64,000 nucleotides of DNA, from NCBI RefSeq assembly GCF_037300705.1, contig NZ_CP147776.1, positions 3,596,001 through 3,660,000 on the forward strand. The letters are read 5' to 3'. A program made the translations under genes and the position numbers. Positions 1-8,651 of this stretch are shown here, piece after piece. The notes below the pieces were generated by a model. That model ran no database searches and was not told the origin of the DNA. It was given only the letters and a program-made list of their open reading frames with translations. The stretch comes from Massilia sp. W12. Its GTDB lineage: Bacteria; Pseudomonadota; Gammaproteobacteria; Burkholderiales; Burkholderiaceae_D. Numbering within the stretch: position 1 is the stretch's first letter; each line of letters starts with the position of its first letter.

Positions 1-102
1 TATTTGGAAAAGCGGGTGCCGGCCTTAAGCGGCGATGCGCAACATCCCAGCTTCCTGGCGCCGCAATCGGTGCAGGATTTTCCGATTGCGGTGCAGCGAT
101 GA
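1..102 (+). CDS. C-terminal tail of an upstream protein (partial)
   Basis: An open frame enters from the left edge and stops at TGA 100-102. The 33 visible residues end with the segment DFPIAVQR. The stop overlaps the ATG of the next gene by four bases (ATGA), so the two genes are probably one operon with coupled translation. The tail (VPALSG..QHPSFL, then DFPIA) resembles the C-termini of other caspase-family proteins, which would make this a tandem caspase pair. That is a weak inference from a short piece, and the family cannot be established from the window. Confidence 0.55.
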   Translation, partial: YLEKRVPALSGDAQHPSFLAPQSVQDFPIAVQR

Positions 103-2228
103 TGTTTTGGCAAAAAACCAAGACCAAGGCAACACCCGGTAGGAGCGGCTTTAGCCGCGAACCAGGTCGCGCCACATGGCAAACGCCATTCGCGGCTAAA
201 GCCGCTCCTGCAATACTGAATCAGGCCGGCGGTTTTGCTTTCGCGGCTGAAGCCGCTTCCACAATACTGAATCAGGCTGACGGTTTTGCTTTCGCGGCTG
301 AAGCCGCTCCTACAATACTGAATCAGGCTGACGGTTTTGCTTTCGCGGCTGAAGCCGCTCCCACAATACTGAATCAGGCCGACGGTTTTGCTTTCGCGGC
401 AAAAGCCGCTCCTGCCGGCCAAAATCGGGCTGCTGGTTTATTTAAGCGCTTTGGGCTGGCGCTGTCCACGCTGCTTTTCACTGCCCCGCTGCTGTGCACG
501 GCGCAGGAGGCGGCGCGCTTGGCGGATGGTTGTCCGGGGCCGGGCAGGCCCAGGCAAATCGCTTTATTGATCGGGGCCGGGCAGTTTGACGCCGGTTTTA
601 AACCCTTGGAAGGGGCGGCGAACGATGTCGCCGCGCTGGCTGATGTTTTGCACAAGCGCTGGTGTTTCGCCAAAGAAGATATCAAAGTCTTGCTCAACCG
701 CCAGCCGCATGCCGAGGCGACCCGGGAGAATATTTTGCACGAATTGCGCGCCTTGGCCGCGCGCAGCAAGCCGGGCGACAGTATCTTGATTTATTTTTCC
801 GGCCACGGCAGCAGCGCGCACGATAGCCAGAGCAAATGGGATGCCGAATTGGCGCCCTTGCCGCATGACAGCGGGGCGTTTTTGCCGGTGGACGCCAAGC
901 GCAATGGGGAAAATCTGCTCATCGGGCGGCGGGATTTGAAGCCGATTTTATTGGAATTGGAAAAACGCAATCCGGTCTGGCTGATCGCTGACGCCTGTTA
1001 TTCCGGCGAATATGTGCGCGATCCGCGTTTTGCCAAACGCGCCCTGCCCGCTTTCACACCGCGCTTAGCCTCGCTGGAGCATCAGCGCCGCAAACCGCTG
1101 GCCGAACGTGAGCGCGCGATCCGCCTCCAGCCCTCGCCCTATCCCTATATGCAAGTGCAATTTTTGGCCGCAGCGGCTGCCGGTGAGGTGGCGGTGGAGT
1201 TGCCGGGCGGCGGCGATCCCTTCAGCGGCAGCCGCGATGGCGCCGCGCATGGCGCCTTGAGCGACACCCTGTTGCGCATCTTGCACGGCGAGCTTGACGC
1301 CGACGCCAACCGCGATGGATTTTTAAGCTTGGAAGAAGTGCAAAGCGCCGCCGCCGGATTCATGCAGCGCCGCCCTTACGGCCACAGTGCACAACGCCTG
1401 CCGCGCGCCAGTGAAGACAATAATGGCTTGCTGGCTGCGCCGGTCTTATTGCGCCGCATCACGCCCAGCGCGCCGGCCAGCGAACGCGGCCCGCTGCGGC
1501 TGCGCGTGGATAGCGCGCTGCAAGACGATAAAGCGCTGTGGCAGGCGCTGAAAAAACCATTGCAGCAATGGCGCCAGCAAGGCTTGCTGGCAATGCAGTC
1601 CGATACCGCGCAAACTGCGGAATTCAGTATCAGCCGCTATGGCGGCGGTTTGCAAATCAAGGACAGCGACGAAGCCGATGTGCTGAGCTGGGCCGCGCTG
1701 GATGCGCCAGCGCAGCAAGATTTTCTGCAGCATGTGCATGCGCTCGCCTTCTGGCATGCGTTGCGCAATGCGGCGGCGGCGGCGCGCACTGCGGTGATCA
1801 GCCTGGATGTGGAGGCGCCGGGGCGCGGCGATATCTTGCAGCAAGGGCAAGCGCTGCGCGAAGTGGCGCGCGCCGCCGCACCGGCGCAATGGCTGGTCTT
1901 GCATCTTCACGCCAAGGGACAGGTGCACATCTATGCGCCGCCGCCCGGGCAGTTGCTGCAATTGCCGGGAGCGCAACAAGAGCGCTTGCTGACCCAAGCG
2001 GATACCGGTTTGCAGTGGTATTTGTACCTTGCCTTTGACGCGCAAGACCAGACCATGCAAGCGCTGCGGACTGCGCTGTTGGATGCCAGTCAGTCAGGCA
2101 GCTTAACGTTGCAAGACGCCGCCCTGGCGCAATTGCTGAAACGCTTGCAACAGCGCGCCCGAAAGACGGGTCCCGCGCCGCGCCTGGAAGCGGCGTGGCG
2201 CAGCCTGCAGGTCTTGCCGCGCGATTGA
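99..2228 (+). CDS. Secreted caspase-like (peptidase C14) protein with EF-hand loop
   Basis: This 709-residue protein has a caspase/metacaspase-type p20 fold. The start of the domain reads IALLIGAGQF, the catalytic His is in YFSGHGSS (about residue 236) and the catalytic Cys in DACYSGEY (about residue 300). A canonical EF-hand loop (DANRDGFLSLEE, residues 402-413) follows, suggesting calcium binding as in several prokaryotic caspases. The C-terminal half is unrecognised. A clear signal peptide (FKRFGLALSTLLF then TAPLLCTA) lies at residues 113-134, not at the N-terminus. The preceding ~110 residues come from a REP-type array with 17-residue repeats. The ATG at 99 overlaps the upstream stop, so it is probably the original start, later separated from the signal sequence. 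Whether the present protein is still exported is unknown; no ATG lies just before the signal peptide. Confidence 0.85.
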   Translation: MMFWQKTKTKATPGRSGFSREPGRATWQTPFAAKAAPAILNQAGGFAFAAEAASTILNQADGFAFAAEAAPTILNQADGFAFAAEAAPTILNQADGFAFAAKAAPAGQNRAAGLFKRFGLALSTLLFTAPLLCTAQEAARLADGCPGPGRPRQIALLIGAGQFDAGFKPLEGAANDVAALADVLHKRWCFAKEDIKVLLNRQPHAEATRENILHELRALAARSKPGDSILIYFSGHGSSAHDSQSKWDAELAPLPHDSGAFLPVDAKRNGENLLIGRRDLKPILLELEKRNPVWLIADACYSGEYVRDPRFAKRALPAFTPRLASLEHQRRKPLAERERAIRLQPSPYPYMQVQFLAAAAAGEVAVELPGGGDPFSGSRDGAAHGALSDTLLRILHGELDADANRDGFLSLEEVQSAAAGFMQRRPYGHSAQRLPRASEDNNGLLAAPVLLRRITPSAPASERGPLRLRVDSALQDDKALWQALKKPLQQWRQQGLLAMQSDTAQTAEFSISRYGGGLQIKDSDEADVLSWAALDAPAQQDFLQHVHALAFWHALRNAAAAARTAVISLDVEAPGRGDILQQGQALREVARAAAPAQWLVLHLHAKGQVHIYAPPPGQLLQLPGAQQERLLTQADTGLQWYLYLAFDAQDQTMQALRTALLDASQSGSLTLQDAALAQLLKRLQQRARKTGPAPRLEAAWRSLQVLPRD
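139..414. repeat. REP/BIME-like array inside the caspase gene
   Basis: A 21-bp perfect inverted repeat (141-161 and 189-209) of the REP type GGAGCGGCTTTAGCCGCGAA opens the array. It is followed by tandem 51-bp units beginning at 189, 240, 291 and 342, with a partial fifth at 393. Each unit starts TTCGCGGCT.AAGCCGCT and carries ACAATACTGAATCAGG. Because 51 is divisible by three the array stays open and encodes repeats of AEAAPTILNQADGFAFA. Similar REP sequences are common between genes in Pseudomonas and related bacteria; lying inside a coding frame is odd. Confidence 0.85.
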
Positions 2229-2243
2229 AGCGCGGCAAGACCT
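2209..2243 (+). terminator. Perfect 14-bp inverted repeat around the caspase stop codon
   Basis: The arms AGGTCTTGCCGCGC (2209-2222) and its exact complement (2230-2243) enclose a 7-base loop that contains the TGA stop (2226-2228). The stem is GC-rich but no T-run follows, so it is at best an imperfect terminator or an mRNA 3'-end stabiliser. Confidence 0.5.
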
Positions 2244-2443
2244 TGCGCGCTTGCACCCAGCTGCCCGGGCCTTGGCTGGCGCCGTTACCGGCTGTTTACC
2301 GGCTGCTGCTTGATTTGTCGTAGGCGATTGAAGCCCATGGCCCCGCATCAACACTTCGGCAACACCCGCGCCGGTTTTCGCGACAGATTCGCTGCCACAA
2401 CAAATAGACAAGCCGCTGGCCATGCAAAGAAATTGGCGCCCGC

Positions 2444-3034
2444 TCATTCACCCAGCCACTGCGCCGGGGCCGGGTTGTACACGTCCGGGGTGCAGCCTTG
2501 TTTTACGATGGATGAAGGGTTGCCGGTCACGACCGAGTACGGCGGCACGTCTTCGGTGACGAAGGCGCCGGCGCCGATGCGGCTGCCGCGGCCGATTGTC
2601 ACGCCGCCGACAATAATCGCATGCGCGCCTATCCAGACTTCATCTTCAATCTGCGGAAATTCCGTCTGGCGGCTGCCGTCGGCGGCAATGCGGTCGCGCC
2701 GGCCCAGGGTTACGCCATGAAACAAGGTCACATTGCGGCCAATCTGCGCGCCCGGATTCACCACCAGCGCCCAACCATGGGTCAGCGCAATGCCGGGGCC
2801 GATTGCGGTCTGCCAGGATAAATCCATGGCGGCCTGGTGCGTGGCCCAACGGTGCAGGATTTTGGCTGGAATCAGCGCCAGCTTCCAGGCCCCGCCCTGC
2901 GCCGCCGCCTGACACAGGCGCAGGGTGCAAATCACCCGGTAGGTGCGGTTGCTGAAAAAACCGCGCAGCACACAGCCCCAGGAAAAACGGCCATAAATGC
3001 GCCAGGTGTCAGCTTTCAATGCATTCCATTTCAT
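2444..3034 (-). CDS. Hexapeptide-repeat acyltransferase (serine acetyltransferase-like)
   Basis: This protein of about 196 residues has an N-terminal helical part followed by left-handed beta-helix hexapeptide repeats (IGRNVTLFHGVTLG, then VWIGAHAIIVGGVTIGRGSRIGAGAFV) and the ending PPYSVVTGNPS typical of CysE/WcaB-type O-acetyltransferases. The catalytic-type His is in THGWALVVNPGAQIG, near the start of the coil. It probably transfers acetyl from acetyl-CoA to a sugar or serine-like hydroxyl; its short N-terminal domain fits surface-polysaccharide acetyltransferases better than true CysE. The ATG at 3034 is preferred over a GTG at 3037. It is divergent from the NRPS gene, so joint regulation is possible but unproven. 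Confidence 0.8.
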   Translation of the reverse strand: MKWNALKADTWRIYGRFSWGCVLRGFFSNRTYRVICTLRLCQAAAQGGAWKLALIPAKILHRWATHQAAMDLSWQTAIGPGIALTHGWALVVNPGAQIGRNVTLFHGVTLGRRDRIAADGSRQTEFPQIEDEVWIGAHAIIVGGVTIGRGSRIGAGAFVTEDVPPYSVVTGNPSSIVKQGCTPDVYNPAPAQWLGE

Positions 3035-3224
3035 CACTTGTTTTCTTTCATTTCATCAATCAGCTACAGGCAGGGGCGATTGTAGCAAAGCCCACTGATG
3101 GTTTACAGTTTTGGATTTTGCGTTGCGAATACACACAAATCTGTTTCAATCTGGCAATATCTTTGCGCCAACAAAAAAAGTGACGCAGTGCCTTTTCCCC
3201 TACCCCGCCCATGAAAGGATGATC

Positions 3225-6200
3225 ATGCATCACAGTCCGGCCATCACCCCGCTGCTGCAGTGGTTGCGCGAATTCGGCGCGCGTTCGGTGAATTCCATGT
3301 TGATCGACGAACGGCGCTGTATTCCGCCGCATATCGCGCTCGAATTTGGCAATCGCGGCCTGTTCGGTTTGCAAATCGGCCAAGCCTATGGCGGCCTCGG
3401 TTTATCCACCTGCGATGCGCTGGCGGTCATGCGCCAGCTGGGCGCGCTGGATCTGACCCTGGCCACCCTGGTCTCGACCCACGCCAACGGCTTGTATGCC
3501 GTGCAGCATCACGGCAGCGAACGCTTAAAACAGCAGTTTTTGCCGCAATTCGCCGCTGGCCGCCAGCTGTGCGGCTTCGGTTTGACCGAAACCGCCGCCG
3601 GCGCCAATCCCTGGGCGATTGAGATGACGGCGCAGGCGCTGCCGTTTGGCGGCTGGCGTTTGCACGGGCGCAAGATCTGGGTCGATTCCGGGGCCTGGGC
3701 CAGTTTGCTGACGGTGTTCGCCAAAACCCGCGCCGAAAATGGCGCAATCAGTACGAGCGCATTTGCCGTGCCGCTGCAGGGGCCGGGCGTGCATATCGAG
3801 TCCGAAGCGCCGACCATGGGCTTGCGCGGCATGGTGCAAAACGATATCCGCCTGCATTATGCGGTGCTGCAGCAGGATGCTTTGCTGGGACAGGTCGGCG
3901 ATGGCATGGCCTTGGCCCAGGAAGCCTTGAATGTGGGCCGCTTGATGCTGGCGGCCAAGAGCATCGGCGCGCTTGGCCATTGCTTGCAATTGATGATCCG
4001 CTACGCCAGCCAGCGCAAAATCGCCACCGGTCTGCTGATCGAAAACCCGGTGATCCGCAGCTGGCTGGGCGATTTCAACGCGCGCATGCAAGCCGTGCAA
4101 GCGCTGTGCTGGCAGCTCGGCGCGGCCCTGGATATGGGACAGGCTGTGCCGCAAGAAGCGTTTTTTGCGCTGAAAAACGCGGCGGTCGATGCGCTCTGGC
4201 AGTGCGCCGATGCGAGTCTGCAAACCCTGGGCGGACGCGGCTATATGGAAAACAATATCCTGCCGCAGATTTTGCGCGATGCGCGCACCATGCGCATCAG
4301 CGAGGGGCCGACCGAAACCTTGAATATGGCGCTCGGGGCCACGCTGGTGAATCAGGGCGAGGCTTGTCTGCGCTTTTTAAGCCAGGATTTGCAAGCGCCG
4401 GAACTGGCCCGGACGCTGCAGGACGCCTGCCAGCCTTTATTGGACAGAGTGCGGCAGCACAGCGCTTTCGGCGCACCGCAACATGCTTTGCATTGGGCCT
4501 ATGCCTTGCTGGGACAGGCCGCCACCGAGGCCATGCTGTTGGCCGCTTTGCGCCGCGCCCAGCCCGGCGCGCTGGGCGCGCATGCGGTGTTGCAGGCGCG
4601 TTATGCGGCGGCGCTGCGCGATCTGTCGCAGAGCGGGGTGGCCGAATCCGCCTGTCTGGGCGCGCCGGATGCCGCGCAATTGCTGGCGCAGCTCGATGCC
4701 GCCATCGGCGCGCAACAGCAAAGCGCGCCCGGCATGCAATATGCGCTGGATGCGATGCTGCAGCCGCAAGCCGGCCCGGCGTGTGATTTCTGGCGCCGCC
4801 AGCCGGCTTATCAGGCGCTGCATTTGCAAGCCGATTTCCCGCGCCGCAAGCAAGCGCCGGCGCTGCGCAAGCTGGCCCTGGCCTGGGAATTTGACTGGGA
4901 TGCGGCCTGCGCGCGCCAGTTGGGGCCGGCCCATTTGCAGCCCGACACCCTGCTGGCGGCGGCCTGGATGGCGTTGTTGCAGCGCTATTGCGCCAGCCAG
5001 CGCATCACGCTGGGCTATGCCCCGGCCAGCGCGCCCGGGCAGATTCCGCATGTGCTGCCGTTGGCCTGGCATGCGCCGCCGCAATTGGGCCAGGCGCTGC
5101 AGGAGTTGGAGGCGCATCTGGCGCTGTTGCGGCAGATGCGGCACAGCCCGTCTTTGCCGGTGCATGAGTTGCTGGATAAGGTCAGCCTGCTGCTGTGCTG
5201 TGATGGCGCGCTGCCGCTGGCCAGTCTGCCCGCGCTGGAAATCATGTTGCGCCCGCAATCCCAGGTCTGTGAATGGCATTACGATGCGAATTTATTCAGC
5301 AGCGGCGCGCTCACGCGCATGCATGCGCAATGGCAAACCGTGTTGCAGGCGATGCTCGATTCGCTGGCGGCGCCGCACACCCGGCTCGACGCCCTGCCCT
5401 GCATGCCGCAGGCGCACAGCCGCTATCTGAGCGAAAGCTTGAACCATACCGAACTCACGCTCAGCGGCCCCGGCTGTATTCATGAGCTGGTGCAGCGCCA
5501 GGCGCAGACAAACGGTGCGGCGCGCGCCCTGATTGCCGGCGCGCACCTTGTCAGCTATGCCGAATTGGAGCAGGCCGCGCACCATTTGGCGCTGGCGCTG
5601 CACGCGAATGGCGTGGCGGCGGGCGATTTTGTCGGACTGTGTTTGCAGCACTCGCCACAGATGGTCATTGCGCTGCTGGCGATTATGAAATGCGGCGCGG
5701 CGTATATTCCGCTGGACCCGGATTACCCGCAGCAGCGTTTGCAATTTGTGCTGGAAGACAGCGGCATGCGTTTTGTGCTCAGCAGCGCGGCCTTGCAAGC
5801 GGCCCTGCCGCCGCATCAGGCCAGACTTTTGCTGCTGGAAAATTTGCAGGCGCAAGCGATTGATGCGGCGGCCAGCCTGCCAGCGGTGAATACGCATCAC
5901 ACCGCATATGTGTTGTACACCTCAGGTTCGACCGGCCAGCCCAAGGGGGTGCGGGTGGCGCATGCCGCTGTGGTGAATTTTTTGCATGCGATGCAAGCCA
6001 ATTTGCAACTCGGGCCGCAAGATGTGGCCTTGGCCCACACCACGCTGGCGTTTGATATCGCCGGCTTGGAAATTTATCTGCCGCTGGCCTGGGGCGCGGC
6101 GATTTTGCTGCCGCCGCCGGAGATGCGGCGCGATTTGCATGCGCTGGGCAACTATTTGCAACAGCATCAGGTGACGCTGATGCAGGCCACGCCGGCGTTT

Positions 6201-8558
6201 TGGCAAATGCTGCTGCTGTCCGGCTGGGCTGGCATGCCGCAGCTCACCGCCTTGAGCGGGGGCGAGGCGCTCAGCCTGGATCTGGCCCGCACGCTGCTGG
6301 AAAAATGTGGCCGGCTGTGGAATATGTATGGCCCGACCGAAGCCACCATCTGGTGCGCGATGCAGGAATTGGATGCGGCCATGCTGGCGCCGCAGGATGC
6401 CCAGATTCCAATCGGCAAGCCGGTGGCGAATGCGCGCATGTATGTGCTGGATGCCAAGCAAAACCTGCTGCCGCAGGGCGCGCCGGGCGAGTTGTGCATT
6501 GGCGGCGAATGTCTGGCCCAGGGCTATTGGCAGCGTGCGGCGGTGGAGCAGGAAAAATTCTTTATCTGGCGCGATGGTCAGCGCCTGTACCGCAGCGGCG
6601 ACCTGGTGCGCTGGCGCGAGGACGGGGTGTTGCTGTTCCTGGGCCGGCTCGATCGCCAGATCAAGCTGCGCGGCTACCGTATTGAGCCGGGCGAGATTGA
6701 ACATGTGCTGCGCCGCCATGCGCTGGTGCAGGATGCAGTGGTCAGCAGCCAGCAGCGCGGCAAGCATGATGCGCTGCTGATCGCCTATCTGCAATCGGCG
6801 CACCATATTCCAGCGGAGGAATTGCGCGCCCTGCTGCAAGACCATGTGCCGCCTTACATGATGCCGAACCATTTCATCTGTCTGCCGGAATTTCCGCTGA
6901 CGGCGAATGGCAAGATTGATTATCTGGCGCTGCCGCAGGCGCCGTCGCTGGAGCAGGCCGCGCCGCAGGAGACATTGACGCCGCTGCAACACGAAATGCG
7001 CGAGATCTGGGCGCAAGCCCTGCATCTGCCGGCCCAGCACATCGGGCTGGAAAGCCATTTCTTTTCACTTGGCGGACATTCGCTGCTGGCGGCGCAAATT
7101 GTGGCGCGCATCAATCAGACTTATCAATGCGCTTTGCGCCTGCTCGACTTTTTCCAGCACGCCAGCATCGCCAGCCTGTGCGCCTGCCTGGAGGCGGCGC
7201 TGCGCCAGGGGCCGCAGGCCGGGGTGACGGCCAGCGATAAGCGCCTGCCCGCGCCGCTGACGAATGCGCAAAAAAACGGCTTTTTCAAGCTGCGGCATAT
7301 GTTTGCCGCGCATCAGAATGTGTTCAACACTGCGCTCACCTGGCTGTTGCAAGGCGCGCTCGATCTGCCGCGTCTGGAGCAGGCTTTGCATACGCTGCAG
7401 GCGCGCCATCCGATGCTGTCATGCCGCTTTATTTATGATGCGGCAGAACCGCAGAATATCGACAAAATCAGCCAGCTGTGCCAGCCGCCATTGCCGCTGC
7501 CGCTGCAGCGCCATGATTTGCGCGCGCAAATCGCCAGCGGCGCTTTGGCCGAAGCACAGTGGCGCGCCATGCTGACGGAATACGAACTGAGGGAATTCGA
7601 TTTGCAGCGCGGGCCGCTGATCCGCGCCCAGATTCTGCTGCTCGATGAGACGCGCGCGGTATTGCAAATCGTCTTGCATCATATGGTGGTGGATGGCCCG
7701 GCCTTGGCCCTGCTGGTGCAGGAATTATCCAGCCTGTACGCCGATCCGGCGGCGCAGCTGGCGCCGCTGCAGCTGGATTATTGCGATTATGCGCGCTGGG
7801 AAGCCGGGCATGGCGGCACACAGGCGGCGCATGATTACTGGCTGCGTTATCTGACCCCGCTGCCGCCCAAGCTGCAAGTGCGGCAGTTAGCCGATGCGCC
7901 CGGCGAGGCTTGTCAGGAAGTGGTCGGGGCGCATCTGGAAAAAATCGACAGCGCCACGCTGGCCGCTTTGATGAAGGTGGCGCAGCAACATGGCTGCACC
8001 CTGTTCATGCTCTTGATGAGTGTGTACGCAGCGCTGATTGCGCGCCATGCGGATTGCGAAGATGTGACGATAGGCTATCCGCAGGCGAATCGGAATCAAC
8101 CCGGGGCGGAACATGTGGTGGGCTTTTTCTCTGCCGTCGCGCCCTTGCGTCTGCAGTGCCGGCGCGGGGTCGATGGGCTGGAATTATTGCCGCAGGTGTA
8201 TCGCCATTTGCAAGACATGCTGGCGCATGGAAATGCCGCGCTGGCGCCGCTGCTGCGCCAGCTGGGCGAGCCGGCGCACGCCGGACGCCATCCATTTTTC
8301 CAGATCCTGTTTTTGCTGGAAAATCCGCTCGCACCGTCCTTGGCCGGGCTGGAATTGCGCGCCCTGCCCGGCAGCCCGCCCTGCCCTAAATTTGATTTGC
8401 TGCTGTATGCGCAATTGGGGCCGGGGACGGATGGGGAGCAGCAATTGGCGCTGTACTTCCAATACAGCCCGCAGACCTTCACCCGCGCCACAGTGAGCAT
8501 GCTGGGGCAGGAAATGCGGCAAACCCTGCTCTCGCTGGCGCAAGGCGGGCCAAGCTGA
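3225..8558 (+). CDS. NRPS: acyl-CoA dehydrogenase - half C - A(Gly) - PCP - C
   Basis: This 1777-residue single-module nonribosomal peptide synthetase has five parts. Residues 1-395 form an acyl-CoA dehydrogenase domain with flavin-site motif GLTETAAGAN and Glu retained in ISEGPTE. Residues 520-735 resemble the C-terminal lobe of a condensation domain (DFWRRQPAY onward) but the HHxxxDG half is absent. Residues 770-1260 are an adenylation domain (YTSGSTGQPKG near 898, YGPTEATIW, NGKID). The carrier motif LGGHSLL has its phosphopantetheine Ser near 1286. A complete C-terminal condensation domain carries HHMVVDG at about 1485. The specificity residues read DILQLGMIWK, close to the glycine code. 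There is no thioesterase or reductase. The start at 3225 is chosen because AAAGGA lies five bases upstream. The product is unknown; the terminal C domain may transfer the glycyl chain to a free amine or to a partner protein. Confidence 0.9.
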   Translation: MHHSPAITPLLQWLREFGARSVNSMLIDERRCIPPHIALEFGNRGLFGLQIGQAYGGLGLSTCDALAVMRQLGALDLTLATLVSTHANGLYAVQHHGSERLKQQFLPQFAAGRQLCGFGLTETAAGANPWAIEMTAQALPFGGWRLHGRKIWVDSGAWASLLTVFAKTRAENGAISTSAFAVPLQGPGVHIESEAPTMGLRGMVQNDIRLHYAVLQQDALLGQVGDGMALAQEALNVGRLMLAAKSIGALGHCLQLMIRYASQRKIATGLLIENPVIRSWLGDFNARMQAVQALCWQLGAALDMGQAVPQEAFFALKNAAVDALWQCADASLQTLGGRGYMENNILPQILRDARTMRISEGPTETLNMALGATLVNQGEACLRFLSQDLQAPELARTLQDACQPLLDRVRQHSAFGAPQHALHWAYALLGQAATEAMLLAALRRAQPGALGAHAVLQARYAAALRDLSQSGVAESACLGAPDAAQLLAQLDAAIGAQQQSAPGMQYALDAMLQPQAGPACDFWRRQPAYQALHLQADFPRRKQAPALRKLALAWEFDWDAACARQLGPAHLQPDTLLAAAWMALLQRYCASQRITLGYAPASAPGQIPHVLPLAWHAPPQLGQALQELEAHLALLRQMRHSPSLPVHELLDKVSLLLCCDGALPLASLPALEIMLRPQSQVCEWHYDANLFSSGALTRMHAQWQTVLQAMLDSLAAPHTRLDALPCMPQAHSRYLSESLNHTELTLSGPGCIHELVQRQAQTNGAARALIAGAHLVSYAELEQAAHHLALALHANGVAAGDFVGLCLQHSPQMVIALLAIMKCGAAYIPLDPDYPQQRLQFVLEDSGMRFVLSSAALQAALPPHQARLLLLENLQAQAIDAAASLPAVNTHHTAYVLYTSGSTGQPKGVRVAHAAVVNFLHAMQANLQLGPQDVALAHTTLAFDIAGLEIYLPLAWGAAILLPPPEMRRDLHALGNYLQQHQVTLMQATPAFWQMLLLSGWAGMPQLTALSGGEALSLDLARTLLEKCGRLWNMYGPTEATIWCAMQELDAAMLAPQDAQIPIGKPVANARMYVLDAKQNLLPQGAPGELCIGGECLAQGYWQRAAVEQEKFFIWRDGQRLYRSGDLVRWREDGVLLFLGRLDRQIKLRGYRIEPGEIEHVLRRHALVQDAVVSSQQRGKHDALLIAYLQSAHHIPAEELRALLQDHVPPYMMPNHFICLPEFPLTANGKIDYLALPQAPSLEQAAPQETLTPLQHEMREIWAQALHLPAQHIGLESHFFSLGGHSLLAAQIVARINQTYQCALRLLDFFQHASIASLCACLEAALRQGPQAGVTASDKRLPAPLTNAQKNGFFKLRHMFAAHQNVFNTALTWLLQGALDLPRLEQALHTLQARHPMLSCRFIYDAAEPQNIDKISQLCQPPLPLPLQRHDLRAQIASGALAEAQWRAMLTEYELREFDLQRGPLIRAQILLLDETRAVLQIVLHHMVVDGPALALLVQELSSLYADPAAQLAPLQLDYCDYARWEAGHGGTQAAHDYWLRYLTPLPPKLQVRQLADAPGEACQEVVGAHLEKIDSATLAALMKVAQQHGCTLFMLLMSVYAALIARHADCEDVTIGYPQANRNQPGAEHVVGFFSAVAPLRLQCRRGVDGLELLPQVYRHLQDMLAHGNAALAPLLRQLGEPAHAGRHPFFQILFLLENPLAPSLAGLELRALPGSPPCPKFDLLLYAQLGPGTDGEQQLALYFQYSPQTFTRATVSMLGQEMRQTLLSLAQGGPS

Positions 8559-8651
8559 GGCATGTAAAAAGTTCCCTGCGGCAACATCTGTGCAGTAGAA
8601 TGAAGCGGCAGGCCGGCTGGCGCCGGTCTGTCCTGTTTGCCGGAGGACTTT

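Noticed and set aside
189-414. Regularly spaced repeats resembling a CRISPR array
   Set aside because: The units are tandem with no variable spacers, contain the REP palindrome, and stay in an open frame; no cas genes are present.
4437-5279. Long minus-strand frames within the NRPS and other GC-rich genes
   Set aside because: They are mirror frames produced by strong third-position GC bias; they are Arg/Gln-rich and carry no domain motifs.
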